Assembly (NCBI GenBank): GCA_963765725.1
Contig: CAVXXI010000003.1
Coordinates: 930,001 to 994,000, forward strand
DNA from: DASQEH01 sp963765725
GTDB taxonomy: Bacteria > Actinomycetota > Actinomycetes > Propionibacteriales > Nocardioidaceae
Reading direction: 5' to 3'
Length of the DNA stretch: 64,000 nucleotides
Part shown: piece by piece, positions 9,320 to 18,323 of the stretch
How the letters are laid out: each line of letters starts with the position of its first letter
Numbering within the stretch: the first letter of the stretch is position 1
Program-made: the position numbers and the translations under genes
Notes under the pieces: generated by a model
The model's input: the letters and a program-made list of their open reading frames with translations, nothing else
Database searches by the model: none
What the model was told of the DNA's origin: nothing

Positions 9320-9563
9320 CTGTGTGTCCTCCATTTGAATGGCTTTCGACGACTGCGCAATCCAAACCACCACACCCCGTAGGAAACAGTCCGCGCAAAC
9401 GGAAGGTTAACACAGGCTTTCTGTCCCGGTATTACCGTGTTTGCATCGGGGCACTGTCCGCACGATAATCCTGCAGACGGTTGTCAATGGGTTGCGCACA
9501 GCGACGAATCGGTACGCTCCGAGTTCCTGGTGGCGGACACCGGGAAAAGGGTACAATTCAGGC
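9320..9563. promoter_or_regulatory. Divergent intergenic region upstream of two secreted-protein genes
   Basis: A spacer of about 240 bp between the LamG-like gene (left) and the exported gene starting at 9564 (right). It is less G+C rich than its neighbours and contains GGTTAAC at 9405-9411, a heptamer also seen upstream of two other units of this locus (12803-12809 and, inverted, 22153-22159). No small gene is credible here. Promoters for both directions are expected, but no unambiguous -35/-10 pair can be picked by eye. Confidence 0.4.
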
Positions 9564-10732
9564 ATGCTTTATGCACGGGGGAGACATCGCGGACGCGTGG
9601 GCATACCGCTCCGCCGTTTCGCCGGTCGCCGGTGGCGCGCCATGGCGACCGCCGCTGCCCTGATCCTCGTCGTGGGGGCCGCCGTCTGGGCCGCGAGCGT
9701 CGGGGCCGGCGGCCAGGAGAACCGCAACTCTGCGGACACGTCGGGGGACCGGGAACGGCGTCGGCCGCCACCCCCCAGCACCATCGTCAGCGGGCCACCA
9801 GCTCGGGCGGTCATACCCGGACGCAGCCGTTCCGCGCCTTCGAAGCCGGCTCGTGGTGGAACACCCCTATTCCCGACGCTGCCCCGCTGGACCCGAACGG
9901 GCGAGCCGTCCTGCACTACCTGCGTACGGCCCCACAGAGCGGCAACGGCTGCCTGAACCTCGCCGGGACGCCCGGCAGCCCCTGGGGGCAACCCATCTAC
10001 TGGGCGAAGCCGTCTGATCCCGCCTACGACGTGCAGGGAGTCGTGCCCCGCTACCGTCCGCCAGAGCTCGACAACCTGCGCATCCCCGTGGACGCGCGCT
10101 CGGCCTCCAATAGCGACGGCACGATGACGATCTTCGACCGTACAGCGGGATACGTCACCGCTCTGACCGACGCCTCCTACCACCCGCGGGCCGACCGCTG
10201 GACGGCATCGGGGGCGACAGTGACCTACCTCGACTCCAACGGCCTGAACGTCCTCACCGGACGCTCGGACAACCCTCACAACACGGGAAGTCACCGAGGC
10301 AACAACGCAGCCACGATGGCGATCCGATGGGACATGGTGAAGGCCGGGCGGATCACTCATGTGCTGAAGGTCGCCTCCGGGCCCGAGCTGGCCAACCGGT
10401 GGGTGTTCCCGCTCGTCGGCTCCGACGGCGGCTACAACGGCGACAACCCCGCCGTCCCTCCCGAAGGGCTCCGGCTTCGCGTCAAGCCGTCGGTGGACCT
10501 CGCAGCCCTTCACCTGGCGCCACAGGCACTGGTGATCGCTACCGCCATGCAGCGCTACGGCATCTACCTCGGAGATTCCGGTGTCACGACCGCCGTGAAG
10601 CTGGAAGACACGAAGACGGAGGGTCTCGGGCAGGTCTGGGACCTGAAGCCGACCGACCTGTGCGCGCTGCCGTTCACGCCGGCCTATTGGGAGGTCGTGC
10701 GGGAAGGGTACGATCCCAGCCGTGGGGAGTGA
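9564..10732 (+). pseudogene. Exported protein of unrecognised family, frameshifted (copy A)
   Basis: The frame opening at ATG 9564 gives a basic N terminus and a clear membrane or signal helix (ATAAALILVVGAAVWAAS) but becomes nonsense after a Pro-rich linker. The rest of the protein is in another frame: WWNTPIPD, then about 290 aa of well-formed sequence ending near YDPSRGE. The junction lies between about 9720 and 9835; a run of six C at 9771-9776 is the obvious slip site, and one extra C would join the halves. The body resembles the Tat-exported protein at 27.3-28.3 kb (shared ITHVLK/GHVLHM segment and LxPQALVIATAMQRYGIYLGD/LVVARTLQRNGAYIGD), so this is a locus-specific secreted family of unknown function. 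Decayed gene or sequencing error cannot be separated here. Confidence 0.65.
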
Positions 10733-11589
10733 GCGCCGGCTGCCGGATTTTCTCTACATCGGCACCAGCAAGGCCGGTTCGACGTGGCTCTTCAACACAC
10801 TGGCGATCCACCCCGAGGTGCACCTCGCCTCGAGCAAGGGCCTGTACTTCTTCGACCAGCACTACGACAGAGGGATCGACTGGTACCTCGACCAGTTCGG
10901 CGGTGCCGGCGACGCGCGTGCGATGGGTGAGATCTCGCACTCGTACCTCGTCCTCGCCGGACGCGGAGCAGCGTATACAGCAGCTCAACCCGGCCATGCG
11001 CCTGCTGGTGTGCCTGCGTGAGCCGGTCGACCGGGCATTCTCCGACTACCTCGACCTGGTGAAGAACGGCCAGTTCGACGGCTCCTTCGAGGCAGCCCTC
11101 GAGCGGTACCCCCGGCTCGTCGACCGAGGGCGCTACGCCACCCACCTGCGCCGGTACCGCAGCATCTTCGCGGCCGAGCAGATGTCCGTTCAGCTCTTCG
11201 ACGACCTGCGCGTCGACCCTCAGTCCTACGCGGACGCCACGTTCGACTTCCTCGGGGTCGACCGCCTGCAGCTCCCGTCCGCCGCTCTCAAGCGCCGGCA
11301 ACCGGCCGGCACGGCCCGCAGCCGCGCGCTCGCGTCCGCGGCCAAGCGAGCGTCCGCCGTCGCCCGACAGGTGGGGCTTCGCAGGCTGCGCTCGCGCGTG
11401 AAGCGGTCCATAGCGGTCCGCCAGCTGCTCTATCGTCCCTACGCCGACGACCGCCCACAGCTCGACCCGGTCGTGGCCGAGGAGCTTCGCCGCGTGTTCG
11501 CACCGGAGGTCGAGGCGCTGACTTCCCTGCTCGGGTCCCCGGTCGCCGCCCGGTGGGGGTACGCCGTGCAGGGCGGCGAGGCGGCGTGA
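10722..11589 (+). pseudogene. Sulfotransferase family protein 2, frameshifted
   Basis: A GTG start at 10722 overlaps the end of the previous gene by 11 bp and opens a normal sulfotransferase N terminus: YIGTSKAGSTWLFNTLAIHP (PAPS loop), KGLYFFDQHYDRG, and GEISHSYLVL. The frame then fails. The remainder is in the +1 frame from about 10957: PDAEQRIQQLNPAMRLLVCL, then REPVDRAFSDYLDL (3'-phosphate loop) and a full C-terminal part to 11589. One extra base between about 10945 and 10965 accounts for it. Rejoined, the protein is about 288 aa, normal for the family. It is either inactivated or mis-sequenced. Confidence 0.75.
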
Positions 11590-11593
11590 CCGG

Positions 11594-12766
11594 TCAGGCC
11601 GCCTGCGCCGCGAGCTCCAGTAGCCGTCGCGACTGCCCACGCATGTAGCCGCTGGCCAGGCGAAGGGATGCTCGCTGGACGCGCCGGCTCAGCGACCTCC
11701 CGGACTGTGATGCCGCGACGAGCGCCGACCACTTGTCCAGCAGGATGAGCAGCTGGTATGTGCGGACCTGGGCAAGGCAGCTGTGGTCGTCGGCGAGGTA
11801 ACCGCTGAGCACCTGGCGCTCGTGCTCCTCGATGCGCCGCTCGTCGATGGCCGCCCCGCGGGTATGGACCTGCACGCCGAGGAGCCGGAGACTGACCATG
11901 AACCGGCAGAGGTCCTCGTAGCGGGGGACCCTCCAGCGCGGCAGCGGGTCGAACACGGTCACTCGGGCGTCGGTCGAGACGAACATGTTCCGGGGCGCGT
12001 AGTCCCCGTGTCCGACAGCGAGCGGCAGCTGCTCTGGAAGTACCTCGGTGGCCAACGCCGCCCCGCGCCGCGCGACGTCACCGACGCCGCGAGCACCGAG
12101 CTCTCCGGCGAGGTAGTCGTGGTAGGCCGTGAATCGCTCGGCGACCTCGTCCCGCGTGGACTGTCGCGCGGGCAGTGGCTGCGTCGTCGGGGAGTTCTGG
12201 AAGGCCCTCAGCCATTCACCTGCCCGGTGCCACGGAAGGGAGTCCCGCGCGTCGGCGCTCGCCAGGGGGCGGCGTACCCGGAGCTCCTCCATGACCCGCT
12301 GCCTCAGCGTGCCGGCCTCGACGTAGTCCATGAGTATCGTCGCCTCCGCCGCCAGCCAGTCGAGAGGCCGGACGGCACCGAACGCCGGATCGTCGCCGCC
12401 GAACAGCGCACGGAAGGACTGCAGGGCGCGGAACTCCGCTGCCGTCTGCTCGAAGGGCGTGAGCGAACCCGTGCCGAGCGTGGGTCGCGGGACCTTCCCA
12501 TCGGGCACCAGGGCGGTGGGGTCGGGCCCGGCCGAAGCGGACCGAGCCTTCGCCAGGAGGCGCGGTGCGCCTGGTTCGGAGCCCACCCGAGCCACGAAGA
12601 GGGAGCACGAAGGCCTCCGGCTGAGGATGTCGATCTGCACCGCGGGCGACTGCCCGACACCGGGGAACCACTCCTGCGCCCGACTGCTCACCCGGGCTCT
12701 GATGACGTCCTCGATGTCGGCGTTCTTGCCGGCTTCGCCAGTTCCCGATCGCTCAGCGGTCGACAT
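11594..12766 (-). CDS. APH-fold phosphotransferase (kinase-like), copy 2
   Basis: A 390-aa paralogue of the kinase at 2.5-3.7 kb. It carries VGHGDYAPRNMF (catalytic Asp and Asn), then VTVFDPLPRWRVPRYEDLCR, and an N-lobe ARVGSEPGAPRLLAKAR with the presumptive ATP-binding Lys. I used ATG 12766 with AGGGGA upstream; the open frame extends to 12898 but lacks an RBS there. It is divergent from the polymerase gene and convergent (4-bp gap) with the broken sulfotransferase. Two diverged copies in one locus argue for two phosphorylated intermediates or acceptors. The substrate is unknown; antibiotic resistance is unlikely from context. Confidence 0.72.
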   Translation of the reverse strand: MSTAERSGTGEAGKNADIEDVIRARVSSRAQEWFPGVGQSPAVQIDILSRRPSCSLFVARVGSEPGAPRLLAKARSASAGPDPTALVPDGKVPRPTLGTGSLTPFEQTAAEFRALQSFRALFGGDDPAFGAVRPLDWLAAEATILMDYVEAGTLRQRVMEELRVRRPLASADARDSLPWHRAGEWLRAFQNSPTTQPLPARQSTRDEVAERFTAYHDYLAGELGARGVGDVARRGAALATEVLPEQLPLAVGHGDYAPRNMFVSTDARVTVFDPLPRWRVPRYEDLCRFMVSLRLLGVQVHTRGAAIDERRIEEHERQVLSGYLADDHSCLAQVRTYQLLILLDKWSALVAASQSGRSLSRRVQRASLRLASGYMRGQSRRLLELAAQAA

Positions 12767-12891
12767 CTGTTCTGCGTTCCCCTGAAGCCTTGCCCAACGA
12801 ACGGTTAACAGGTCCCCGATGGTGCAGCGCGGCGCTGCTGCGGGCAGTACGATGATCCTTGGCCCAGGGACGGAACAAGGGGAAGGACAGC

Positions 12892-14238
12892 ATGACACGG
12901 CTCGTTCTGCTGCTCATCTTCTCGCCGCTCCTCCTGGGACTTCTCGTGATGTGCCTGCGCTCGCCGATGAGAATCGCGTTGCCCGCGTACGCGATACTCA
13001 TGCCGTTCGGAGGGCTGCTGTCGCTCGGATCATCTCGGTTCGGATCGTCGTCGTCGCTGATCGGGATCGTGCTCGGCGTCGGGTTGGTCGGTGAGTTGCT
13101 CGCGGCCAGGACCCGGGGCGTTCGGGTATCCGCAACCATACCGATTTGGCTGCTGTTCCTCGCGGTAGCGGCCGCCACGGAGCTGTGGAGTGTCTCGCCG
13201 GGTCAGACGGCCGCAGGTTTCCTCATCTTGAGCAGCCTGGTGCTCATTTACGTCTTGGTCGGCATCAACAACGCCGACCGCTCGGTGCTCACGCGCACCG
13301 AGAACGGCCTGCTCATCGGGGGCATCCTGGTCACCTGCTACGGGTTCGCACAGCTGCTCTTCCTCGGAGGGTTCCCGCAGGACACGACCGTGTCTGTGTC
13401 TCACCAGGTGGGCCGGTTCGGCAACGACATGCTGGGTCCGAACAACGAGGCGGTGGCGTTGCTCCTGCCGCTCCTGGTGGCGCTGAGCCGGTCGCTGACA
13501 CTTCCCGACCGATCGAAGCGGGTGCTCCACGGCTTTTTGGCTCTCGTGTTGTTCATCGGCGTCTTGATGACCGGGTCACGCGGTGGGATTCTGGCGACGC
13601 TGGTTGCGGTCATCGTGTTGGCCATGGCCAACCCCCAGGGTCGGCGCGCCCTGGTCAAGGGACTGGTGGCGGGCATCGCGCTGGTCGCGGTGGCCTGGGT
13701 CTACCACCCCGGGGGCATCGCCACCCGCGACGTCGCGACCACCTCGTCCTCCGGACGTACCGACATCTGGCGCGTGGGGCTCGCCGCATGTCCGCACTAC
13801 TGCGTTTTCGGGTCGGGTTGGGAGACGTTCCCTGACGTGTACGCCGCCACACAGGCGTCGGTGCCCGATGCCGCGGTGCTGGTCGGCGGCGGGAACTACC
13901 AACCGCACAACGTCTGGCTGCTGGTGGCCATCGAGCTCGGCCTGCCGGGTCTCGTGCTTCTTGCCAGCGTGCTGATCGTCACCTTCTACGAGGCGCTGCG
14001 ACTGCCGACTGCCATGCGTGGCCCGCCGATGAGCGGGTTCATCGCCACCATCGTGGCGGCGCTGTTCCTGTCCAACCTCGAGTACAAGTTCTTCTGGATG
14101 GCGCTGATCATGGTTGCGCTGTCTCGCAACGTGGCCCTGGTCGAGTCCCGGCCCGCGGACGGCCGGCTGGGCACCTCACAGCAGACCTACGGCCCGGGGA
14201 TCGGCCAAGGCCCGGTCTCGGTCCCTGCCGGCGTCTAG
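12892..14238 (+). CDS. O-antigen ligase/Wzy-type polymerase
   Basis: A 448-aa polytopic membrane protein (about 10-12 helices) with the features of the O-antigen ligase/polymerase superfamily: a large periplasmic loop containing TSSSGRTDIWRVG and PHNVWLLVAIELGLPG, and the preceding TGSRGGILATL motif. The likely role is polymerising or ligating lipid-linked glycan repeat units outside the membrane. GGAAGGA lies 6 bases upstream of the chosen ATG; an in-frame ATG at 12859 has no RBS. It is divergent from the APH-like kinase across a short spacer holding GGTTAAC (12803-12809). Confidence 0.85.
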   Translation: MTRLVLLLIFSPLLLGLLVMCLRSPMRIALPAYAILMPFGGLLSLGSSRFGSSSSLIGIVLGVGLVGELLAARTRGVRVSATIPIWLLFLAVAAATELWSVSPGQTAAGFLILSSLVLIYVLVGINNADRSVLTRTENGLLIGGILVTCYGFAQLLFLGGFPQDTTVSVSHQVGRFGNDMLGPNNEAVALLLPLLVALSRSLTLPDRSKRVLHGFLALVLFIGVLMTGSRGGILATLVAVIVLAMANPQGRRALVKGLVAGIALVAVAWVYHPGGIATRDVATTSSSGRTDIWRVGLAACPHYCVFGSGWETFPDVYAATQASVPDAAVLVGGGNYQPHNVWLLVAIELGLPGLVLLASVLIVTFYEALRLPTAMRGPPMSGFIATIVAALFLSNLEYKFFWMALIMVALSRNVALVESRPADGRLGTSQQTYGPGIGQGPVSVPAGV

Positions 14239-14666
14239 CCGCGGCAGGCCCCCGACTACCTGGCCCTGAGCCGGCTGCAGCTGGTCGGACGGTGAATCCA
14301 AGCCTCCAGGCGGCGAGTGACGAGGCCCGCCAGGAGGGCATGTACGCACAAGGTGCAAGCAGGGCAGCAGTGGTGCGACACCGCCAGGAGCCCACCCGCC
14401 GTCGAACGGTGGTGGCGTCGTCCTGCCCGACGCAAGCAGTCCCGGCAGGCCAGCACTTCGTCGGCCGTGGTCGGCGTGCCGCCTGCCCAGGTAGTCCGCC
14501 CGTCGAAGCCCGTCGAACCCAGGCGCCCAGGGCGCGCAAAGAGGGCCCTGTAGGGCCCCTGTGGGGGTCCCAGCGGGATGCCTGTGCGGCCGCTGGCGCC
14601 GCGCTACAGGCCCCTGGGATGCCTATGGCCGGATGACCGACCCGGGCGGGGCCTGCGCCGCGGGCG
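14239..14666. other. Intergenic region with inverted repeats and a doubtful Cys-rich frame
   Basis: About 430 bp without a convincing gene, between the convergent polymerase and Wzz-like genes. It contains a GGGCCC-TGTA-GGGCCC hairpin (14543-14558), the inverted pair CCTGTAG (14547-14553) / CTACAGG (14604-14610), and a repeated GGGATGCC. On the minus strand a frame stays open from 14603 to 14256 and encodes two Cys-x-x-Cys pairs (CRDC and CPAC), but its only start is internal, it lacks an RBS and its third-position G+C is lower than that of neighbouring genes. It may be a gene remnant. The hairpins could serve as a terminator for the convergent genes. Confidence 0.35.
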
Positions 14667-15857
14667 CTACTGCGGAACGGTGACGTCTTGCTGCGCAGGG
14701 GTGCTCGAACCGCGCGAGCCACGACTCGTCGACCCACCAGAGCTGCGCCCCATCCTGCGGCTCGCCTGGGCCACGATCACCAGTCCGCCGGCGCCGCCGG
14801 TGAAGTACTCGCCCGCGGCGTCTCGAAGCTCCTTCAGGCTCGTTCCTCGAGGAATGACGAGCAGGGTCAGCGCGGAGTCGGGGAGCGTCGCGACCTGCTC
14901 GAGCGAGTCACTCGTAGCCACCTGCAGCTGGACGTTCGTGCGGGGCGGGACTCCGTTCGCCGACGACGCCCCGGGGTCGTTCCACCCGACGGTGGAGGCC
15001 CCGCTCGCCCCGAACTGGCTTCCGGGCGTCGGTCGAGGAGTCCTCTGCACCCGGTTGAGCAGGTTCGACATGGCGCTGCCGAGATCGCGGAGCTGTGTCT
15101 CACCCTTGGGGGAGCTGACCAGCAGGACGGTGTCGTAGGAGCTCGCCAGCACCCGCCGACACAACGGCGCGAGACCTCTGATCGAGTAGGAGTCGACTGG
15201 TCCGCGTCCGCGCGGAAGCTTGACGAGCCCGTACACGGGGGCGTTGGTCGCCTCTTCCGCGCTGGCCGCGTCGAGGACAGGGCGACGCCACACGACGATG
15301 AGGGCGACGGCAGCCAGGCCGGCTATCAGACCGGCCAGCAGGCCGATGGCGATGGCGAGCTTGCCGCCGCCGAGCGTGGCCGTCGGTGTTGCCGGCAGCG
15401 GTGCGCCGTGCTGGACCTGGAACTGACCGACTGAGCCGGAGTACTTGTTGAGCTCGACGGTGAACGTGGCAGCAGCGAGGTTCGCGAGCTTCTGAGCCGT
15501 CTGCGCGTTCTTGTCGTGGCCGAGCACGGTGAAAACCAGGTTGTCCTGGGCCGCAACCAGCTCGACGTACTTCGGCGAGACGGTAGCGCCGGGTCCGAGC
15601 TTGAGGGTATCGCGGACGGCCTTCGCCACTGCACCGTTGTTGAACACCGAGTCCCCGATCCTGGGCAGTGGGTCGAGTGGCTGCAGCAGCACCTTGTCGG
15701 TAGGACCGACCTGGGCCTGCGCCTCGTACGTCGTCGGTCCGCGGTTCAGCAGAAAGGGAATCAGCACACCAAGGCCGACGATGAAGGCAAGGACGAGCCA
15801 GGCGTATCTGCGCAGAGCCCAGCCCATTGCGCTCAAGAAATCCCCGCCACCGTTCAT
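14667..15857 (-). CDS. Wzz-like chain-length protein with degenerate BY-kinase domain
   Basis: A 396-aa inner-membrane protein: TM1 about 19-36, an extracytoplasmic Wzz domain (FNNGAVAKAVRDTLKLGPGA and a helical hairpin), TM2 about 167-187, then a cytoplasmic tail. The tail follows the layout of a bacterial tyrosine kinase domain (APVYGLVKLPRG; LLVSSPKGETQLRDLG; LLVIPRGTSLKELRDAAG), but the Walker A is lost (SSPKGETQL instead of a GKS/T loop) and there is no C-terminal Tyr cluster. It is therefore a co-polymerase with a pseudokinase tail, probably controlling chain length and export. GAAAGGG precedes the ATG. It is last in the operon that starts with the sugar transferase at 22.1 kb. Confidence 0.8.
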   Translation of the reverse strand: MNGGGDFLSAMGWALRRYAWLVLAFIVGLGVLIPFLLNRGPTTYEAQAQVGPTDKVLLQPLDPLPRIGDSVFNNGAVAKAVRDTLKLGPGATVSPKYVELVAAQDNLVFTVLGHDKNAQTAQKLANLAAATFTVELNKYSGSVGQFQVQHGAPLPATPTATLGGGKLAIAIGLLAGLIAGLAAVALIVVWRRPVLDAASAEEATNAPVYGLVKLPRGRGPVDSYSIRGLAPLCRRVLASSYDTVLLVSSPKGETQLRDLGSAMSNLLNRVQRTPRPTPGSQFGASGASTVGWNDPGASSANGVPPRTNVQLQVATSDSLEQVATLPDSALTLLVIPRGTSLKELRDAAGEYFTGGAGGLVIVAQASRRMGRSSGGSTSRGSRGSSTPAQQDVTVPQ

Positions 15858-15953
15858 TGGTAAAACCCTTTCGAAGCCGTCGCCGCATTTTACTTCCCAG
15901 CACGCCGTCCGTGGTCCGAACGGGCGCTTGCCTGCTATTTCATTATCGAGTCC

Positions 15954-17051
15954 TTAGCCGAGCGCCCCGCGCCCGTACGGGAACGTCGCCGGCGACGTGG
16001 AGGTGAATCCGCGGCAGGAACTCGTGTTGCGGAAGGCGATGTCGTCCCTCAGGACGTTTCCCGGGCCACCGACCTTCAGCTCCGCCGCTGGGCGCATGAA
16101 CCGCCGTGCGTCGACTCCGAGGTTCTGACGGATCGAGTTTCCAGACTCCTTCTTGACTGTCCAACGAACGGCCACCCCGGAGGTGACGCCTGCGACGATG
16201 TTGCGTTCCACGGTGACGTTGCGGACGTCGCCGGCGAACGCGAGGCCGACCTTCGATCCGAACAGCGTGTTGTAGCTGAAGTCCACGTCGTTCGGCCCGC
16301 CCGCTCTCGGCCTGCCGAAGGCGACGTTCTGTGGCCCCGGAGCGTTGAACAGGAGGTTGCGGGTCACGGTTCCCGGCCCGGCGCCCTTCATCGGGCCGAT
16401 GGTGAGGTTGGCGCTGCGGCGGGTCGGCGGCTCGAGGTCGTGGATGCAATTCCCGGTCAGTCGCCACCGGGACGGCTCCGTGCGGCCGTAGCCGGTGATC
16501 AAGACGTTGGCCGCGGCTTTGGAGCCCCAGATCTCGCTGTTCTGCCAGGACCACCCCACTCCTCCAGTGACCTTCACCATGTGGAGAGGGGCGGGCTTCA
16601 AGGAGTTGTCCCAGGTGACGTTGATCGCGTCGATGGTCCAGTAGGACGGGCGGAACAGCCACAGCACGCCCTCGACGACCGGCCGCTCGCCGGGGTACGC
16701 CGTGACGAGGATGCGGTGGGCAGGGGTCCCTACATGCACGTTCAGCCGCACGAGATGCTCGCGGTACGTACCTCCACGGACGTACAGCGTTTCGCCCGGC
16801 GTGAGCGCGGGCAGGGCCCGCCCGAGGGTCTTCCAGGGGCGTGCCTTGGTTCCCGGCCACGTGTCCCGCCCGCTCGGACTGACATAGCGGGGCGCCGCTA
16901 CTGCCCCAGGAACCGTCGAGGGGCCGGTGGGGGACTGCGGCGACCCGCCGGAGAGCCAACAGCTCGCGAGTACGGGCGCCAGCAGCACCATCACCAGGAG
17001 CCGCAGCCACGGGTGTGGACGGCCGCGAGGCGACCTGAGCCGCGTGGTCAA
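15954..17051 (-). CDS. Beta-helix lipoprotein
   Basis: A 365-aa predicted lipoprotein: signal peptide with lipobox LASC, lipidated Cys at 31, followed by a Ser/Pro-rich spacer. The body is a right-handed parallel beta-helix of the pectate-lyase/PbH1 type: YVSPSGRDTWPGTKARPWKT, TLYVRGGTYREHL, then rungs such as NVTVERNIVAGVTSG. Such folds cleave or bind acidic polysaccharides, so it may trim or hold the glycan made here (inference). The start is TTG with GGGAG 7 bases upstream. It lies between the thymidylate-kinase-like and Wzz-like genes in one transcriptional direction. Confidence 0.75.
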   Translation of the reverse strand: MTTRLRSPRGRPHPWLRLLVMVLLAPVLASCWLSGGSPQSPTGPSTVPGAVAAPRYVSPSGRDTWPGTKARPWKTLGRALPALTPGETLYVRGGTYREHLVRLNVHVGTPAHRILVTAYPGERPVVEGVLWLFRPSYWTIDAINVTWDNSLKPAPLHMVKVTGGVGWSWQNSEIWGSKAAANVLITGYGRTEPSRWRLTGNCIHDLEPPTRRSANLTIGPMKGAGPGTVTRNLLFNAPGPQNVAFGRPRAGGPNDVDFSYNTLFGSKVGLAFAGDVRNVTVERNIVAGVTSGVAVRWTVKKESGNSIRQNLGVDARRFMRPAAELKVGGPGNVLRDDIAFRNTSSCRGFTSTSPATFPYGRGALG

Positions 17052-17072
17052 CGCCGTGCTCCCGGCTCGCGG

Positions 17073-18323
17073 TCAGCGGTCCCGACGCTGCACAGCTGTG
17101 CGATCGCGTCGCTTCTCAGCTCGTGAGGTGCGCGGGTCGCGTCCAGTCGTCGGACACCGCGCAGTCGTCGGCAGCCAGCTCCGGTACGCCTCGAGCTGAC
17201 GCCGAACCGCGGCGGCACCGATCACGTCCCCGGGTTTGCGGGCCAGCGCAACGTCTGCGGGTATGTCGAGGTAGAACGCCACGTCGGCGGACGGCGTGAA
17301 CGTCGTGACCATCCACCGCTGCAACGCCAGGTTGGTGCCCGCGTAGGCGAAGTCGAGGGTGGCCAGGGCATCCGCGACGTGACGGTCGTACAGCACCACA
17401 CCGCTGCTCGCACGATGCTGGCGGCGGACGCCGACGACGAACGCGGTAACGACGATCAGCGACCAGACCCAGCCCTGGACGCCGCGCCGCGAGGGCAGGA
17501 CAGAGTCGGGGTCGGCCGCCAGAACTCCCACGCCGGGCCGCGGATCCGCGCCGAGCAGCCGTTTGACCCGGCCCGCGAGGGCGGCGATCCAGCCCAGACC
17601 CATTCCCGGGCGCAGCCAGACCCGGCTCGTCGGCACGCCGGCACTCTCGAGATCCGTCGTGAGTGCGTCCATCAGGGTCGTCTTGCCCGAACCGTCGACC
17701 CCGCTGAACGACACGACGTAGCGCTTTCTCATCGATCCCGGCACTGACGGCAGCGCCGCCGGCGCCGCCAGCCGGCGGCCACTGGTCCAGCGGACCAGCT
17801 CGCGACCGCCCAGCCCGGACTCGATGTCGGCAGCGGTGCGGACCACGGCCGAGGCGGCCGGGAAGCGGGAGCCCTGCCTGAGCAGCGCGCGCAGCTCGAG
17901 CACGTCGACCAGCCGCACCTCGCGACGTCGAGTGGCCCGCTCGATGACGGCCGGCACCGGATCGGCCGCGTCCTCGGTGCTGATGTGCACACCGGCCAGT
18001 ACCCGCGAGTCCGCCACCACGGCCCAGCGACCGCCCGACGGCTCACCGATGCAGGTGAGCAGGTCGTCGAGGCGCAGCCAACCCAGTCGGAGCAGATGCT
18101 CCTCGTCGGGCATGGCGGTCACCCGGGCTTCGAACACGGCGGTCCAGGCGGTCCCAGCAGGCGAGCCCGTCACGCCATCGGTGGTGAGCAGGTCTTCCAG
18201 CTCGGTGTGGATGAGCAGCCGAGCCCGATCGCGGTCACCGTCCTGCTCGGGGGTCGGCACCGCGTTGCGGCTGAGGTGGCCGGCCGAGCTGTTGGCGACG
18301 AGTGCCTCGTCGGTGAGCGTCAC
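17073..18323 (-). CDS. Thymidylate-kinase-like P-loop kinase with N-terminal extension
   Basis: A 416-aa product. Residues from about 200 are a TMK-superfamily kinase: Walker A SGVDGSGKTTL (208-217), YDRH (about 317), and a lid region DIPADVALARKPGD. The first 200 residues are an unrecognised domain, possibly nucleotidyltransferase-like. The GTG start overlaps the stop of the ATP-grasp gene (GTGA). The C terminus looks frameshifted: after QLEAYRS the current frame is Arg/Thr-rich nonsense, whereas another frame reads LAADDCAVSDDWTRPAHLTS and stops at 17116, matching the usual TMK tail. A one-base error near 17170-17183 would explain it. It is unlikely to be housekeeping Tmk; it probably phosphorylates a pathway intermediate. 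Confidence 0.7.
   Translation of the reverse strand: MTLTDEALVANSSAGHLSRNAVPTPEQDGDRDRARLLIHTELEDLLTTDGVTGSPAGTAWTAVFEARVTAMPDEEHLLRLGWLRLDDLLTCIGEPSGGRWAVVADSRVLAGVHISTEDAADPVPAVIERATRRREVRLVDVLELRALLRQGSRFPAASAVVRTAADIESGLGGRELVRWTSGRRLAAPAALPSVPGSMRKRYVVSFSGVDGSGKTTLMDALTTDLESAGVPTSRVWLRPGMGLGWIAALAGRVKRLLGADPRPGVGVLAADPDSVLPSRRGVQGWVWSLIVVTAFVVGVRRQHRASSGVVLYDRHVADALATLDFAYAGTNLALQRWMVTTFTPSADVAFYLDIPADVALARKPGDVIGAAAVRRQLEAYRSWLPTTARCPTTGRDPRTSRAEKRRDRTAVQRRDR

Noticed and set aside
2531..12766. Aminoglycoside resistance genes
   Set aside because: The two APH-fold proteins sit among glycan genes and lack specific resistance-family features; a metabolic kinase is more likely.
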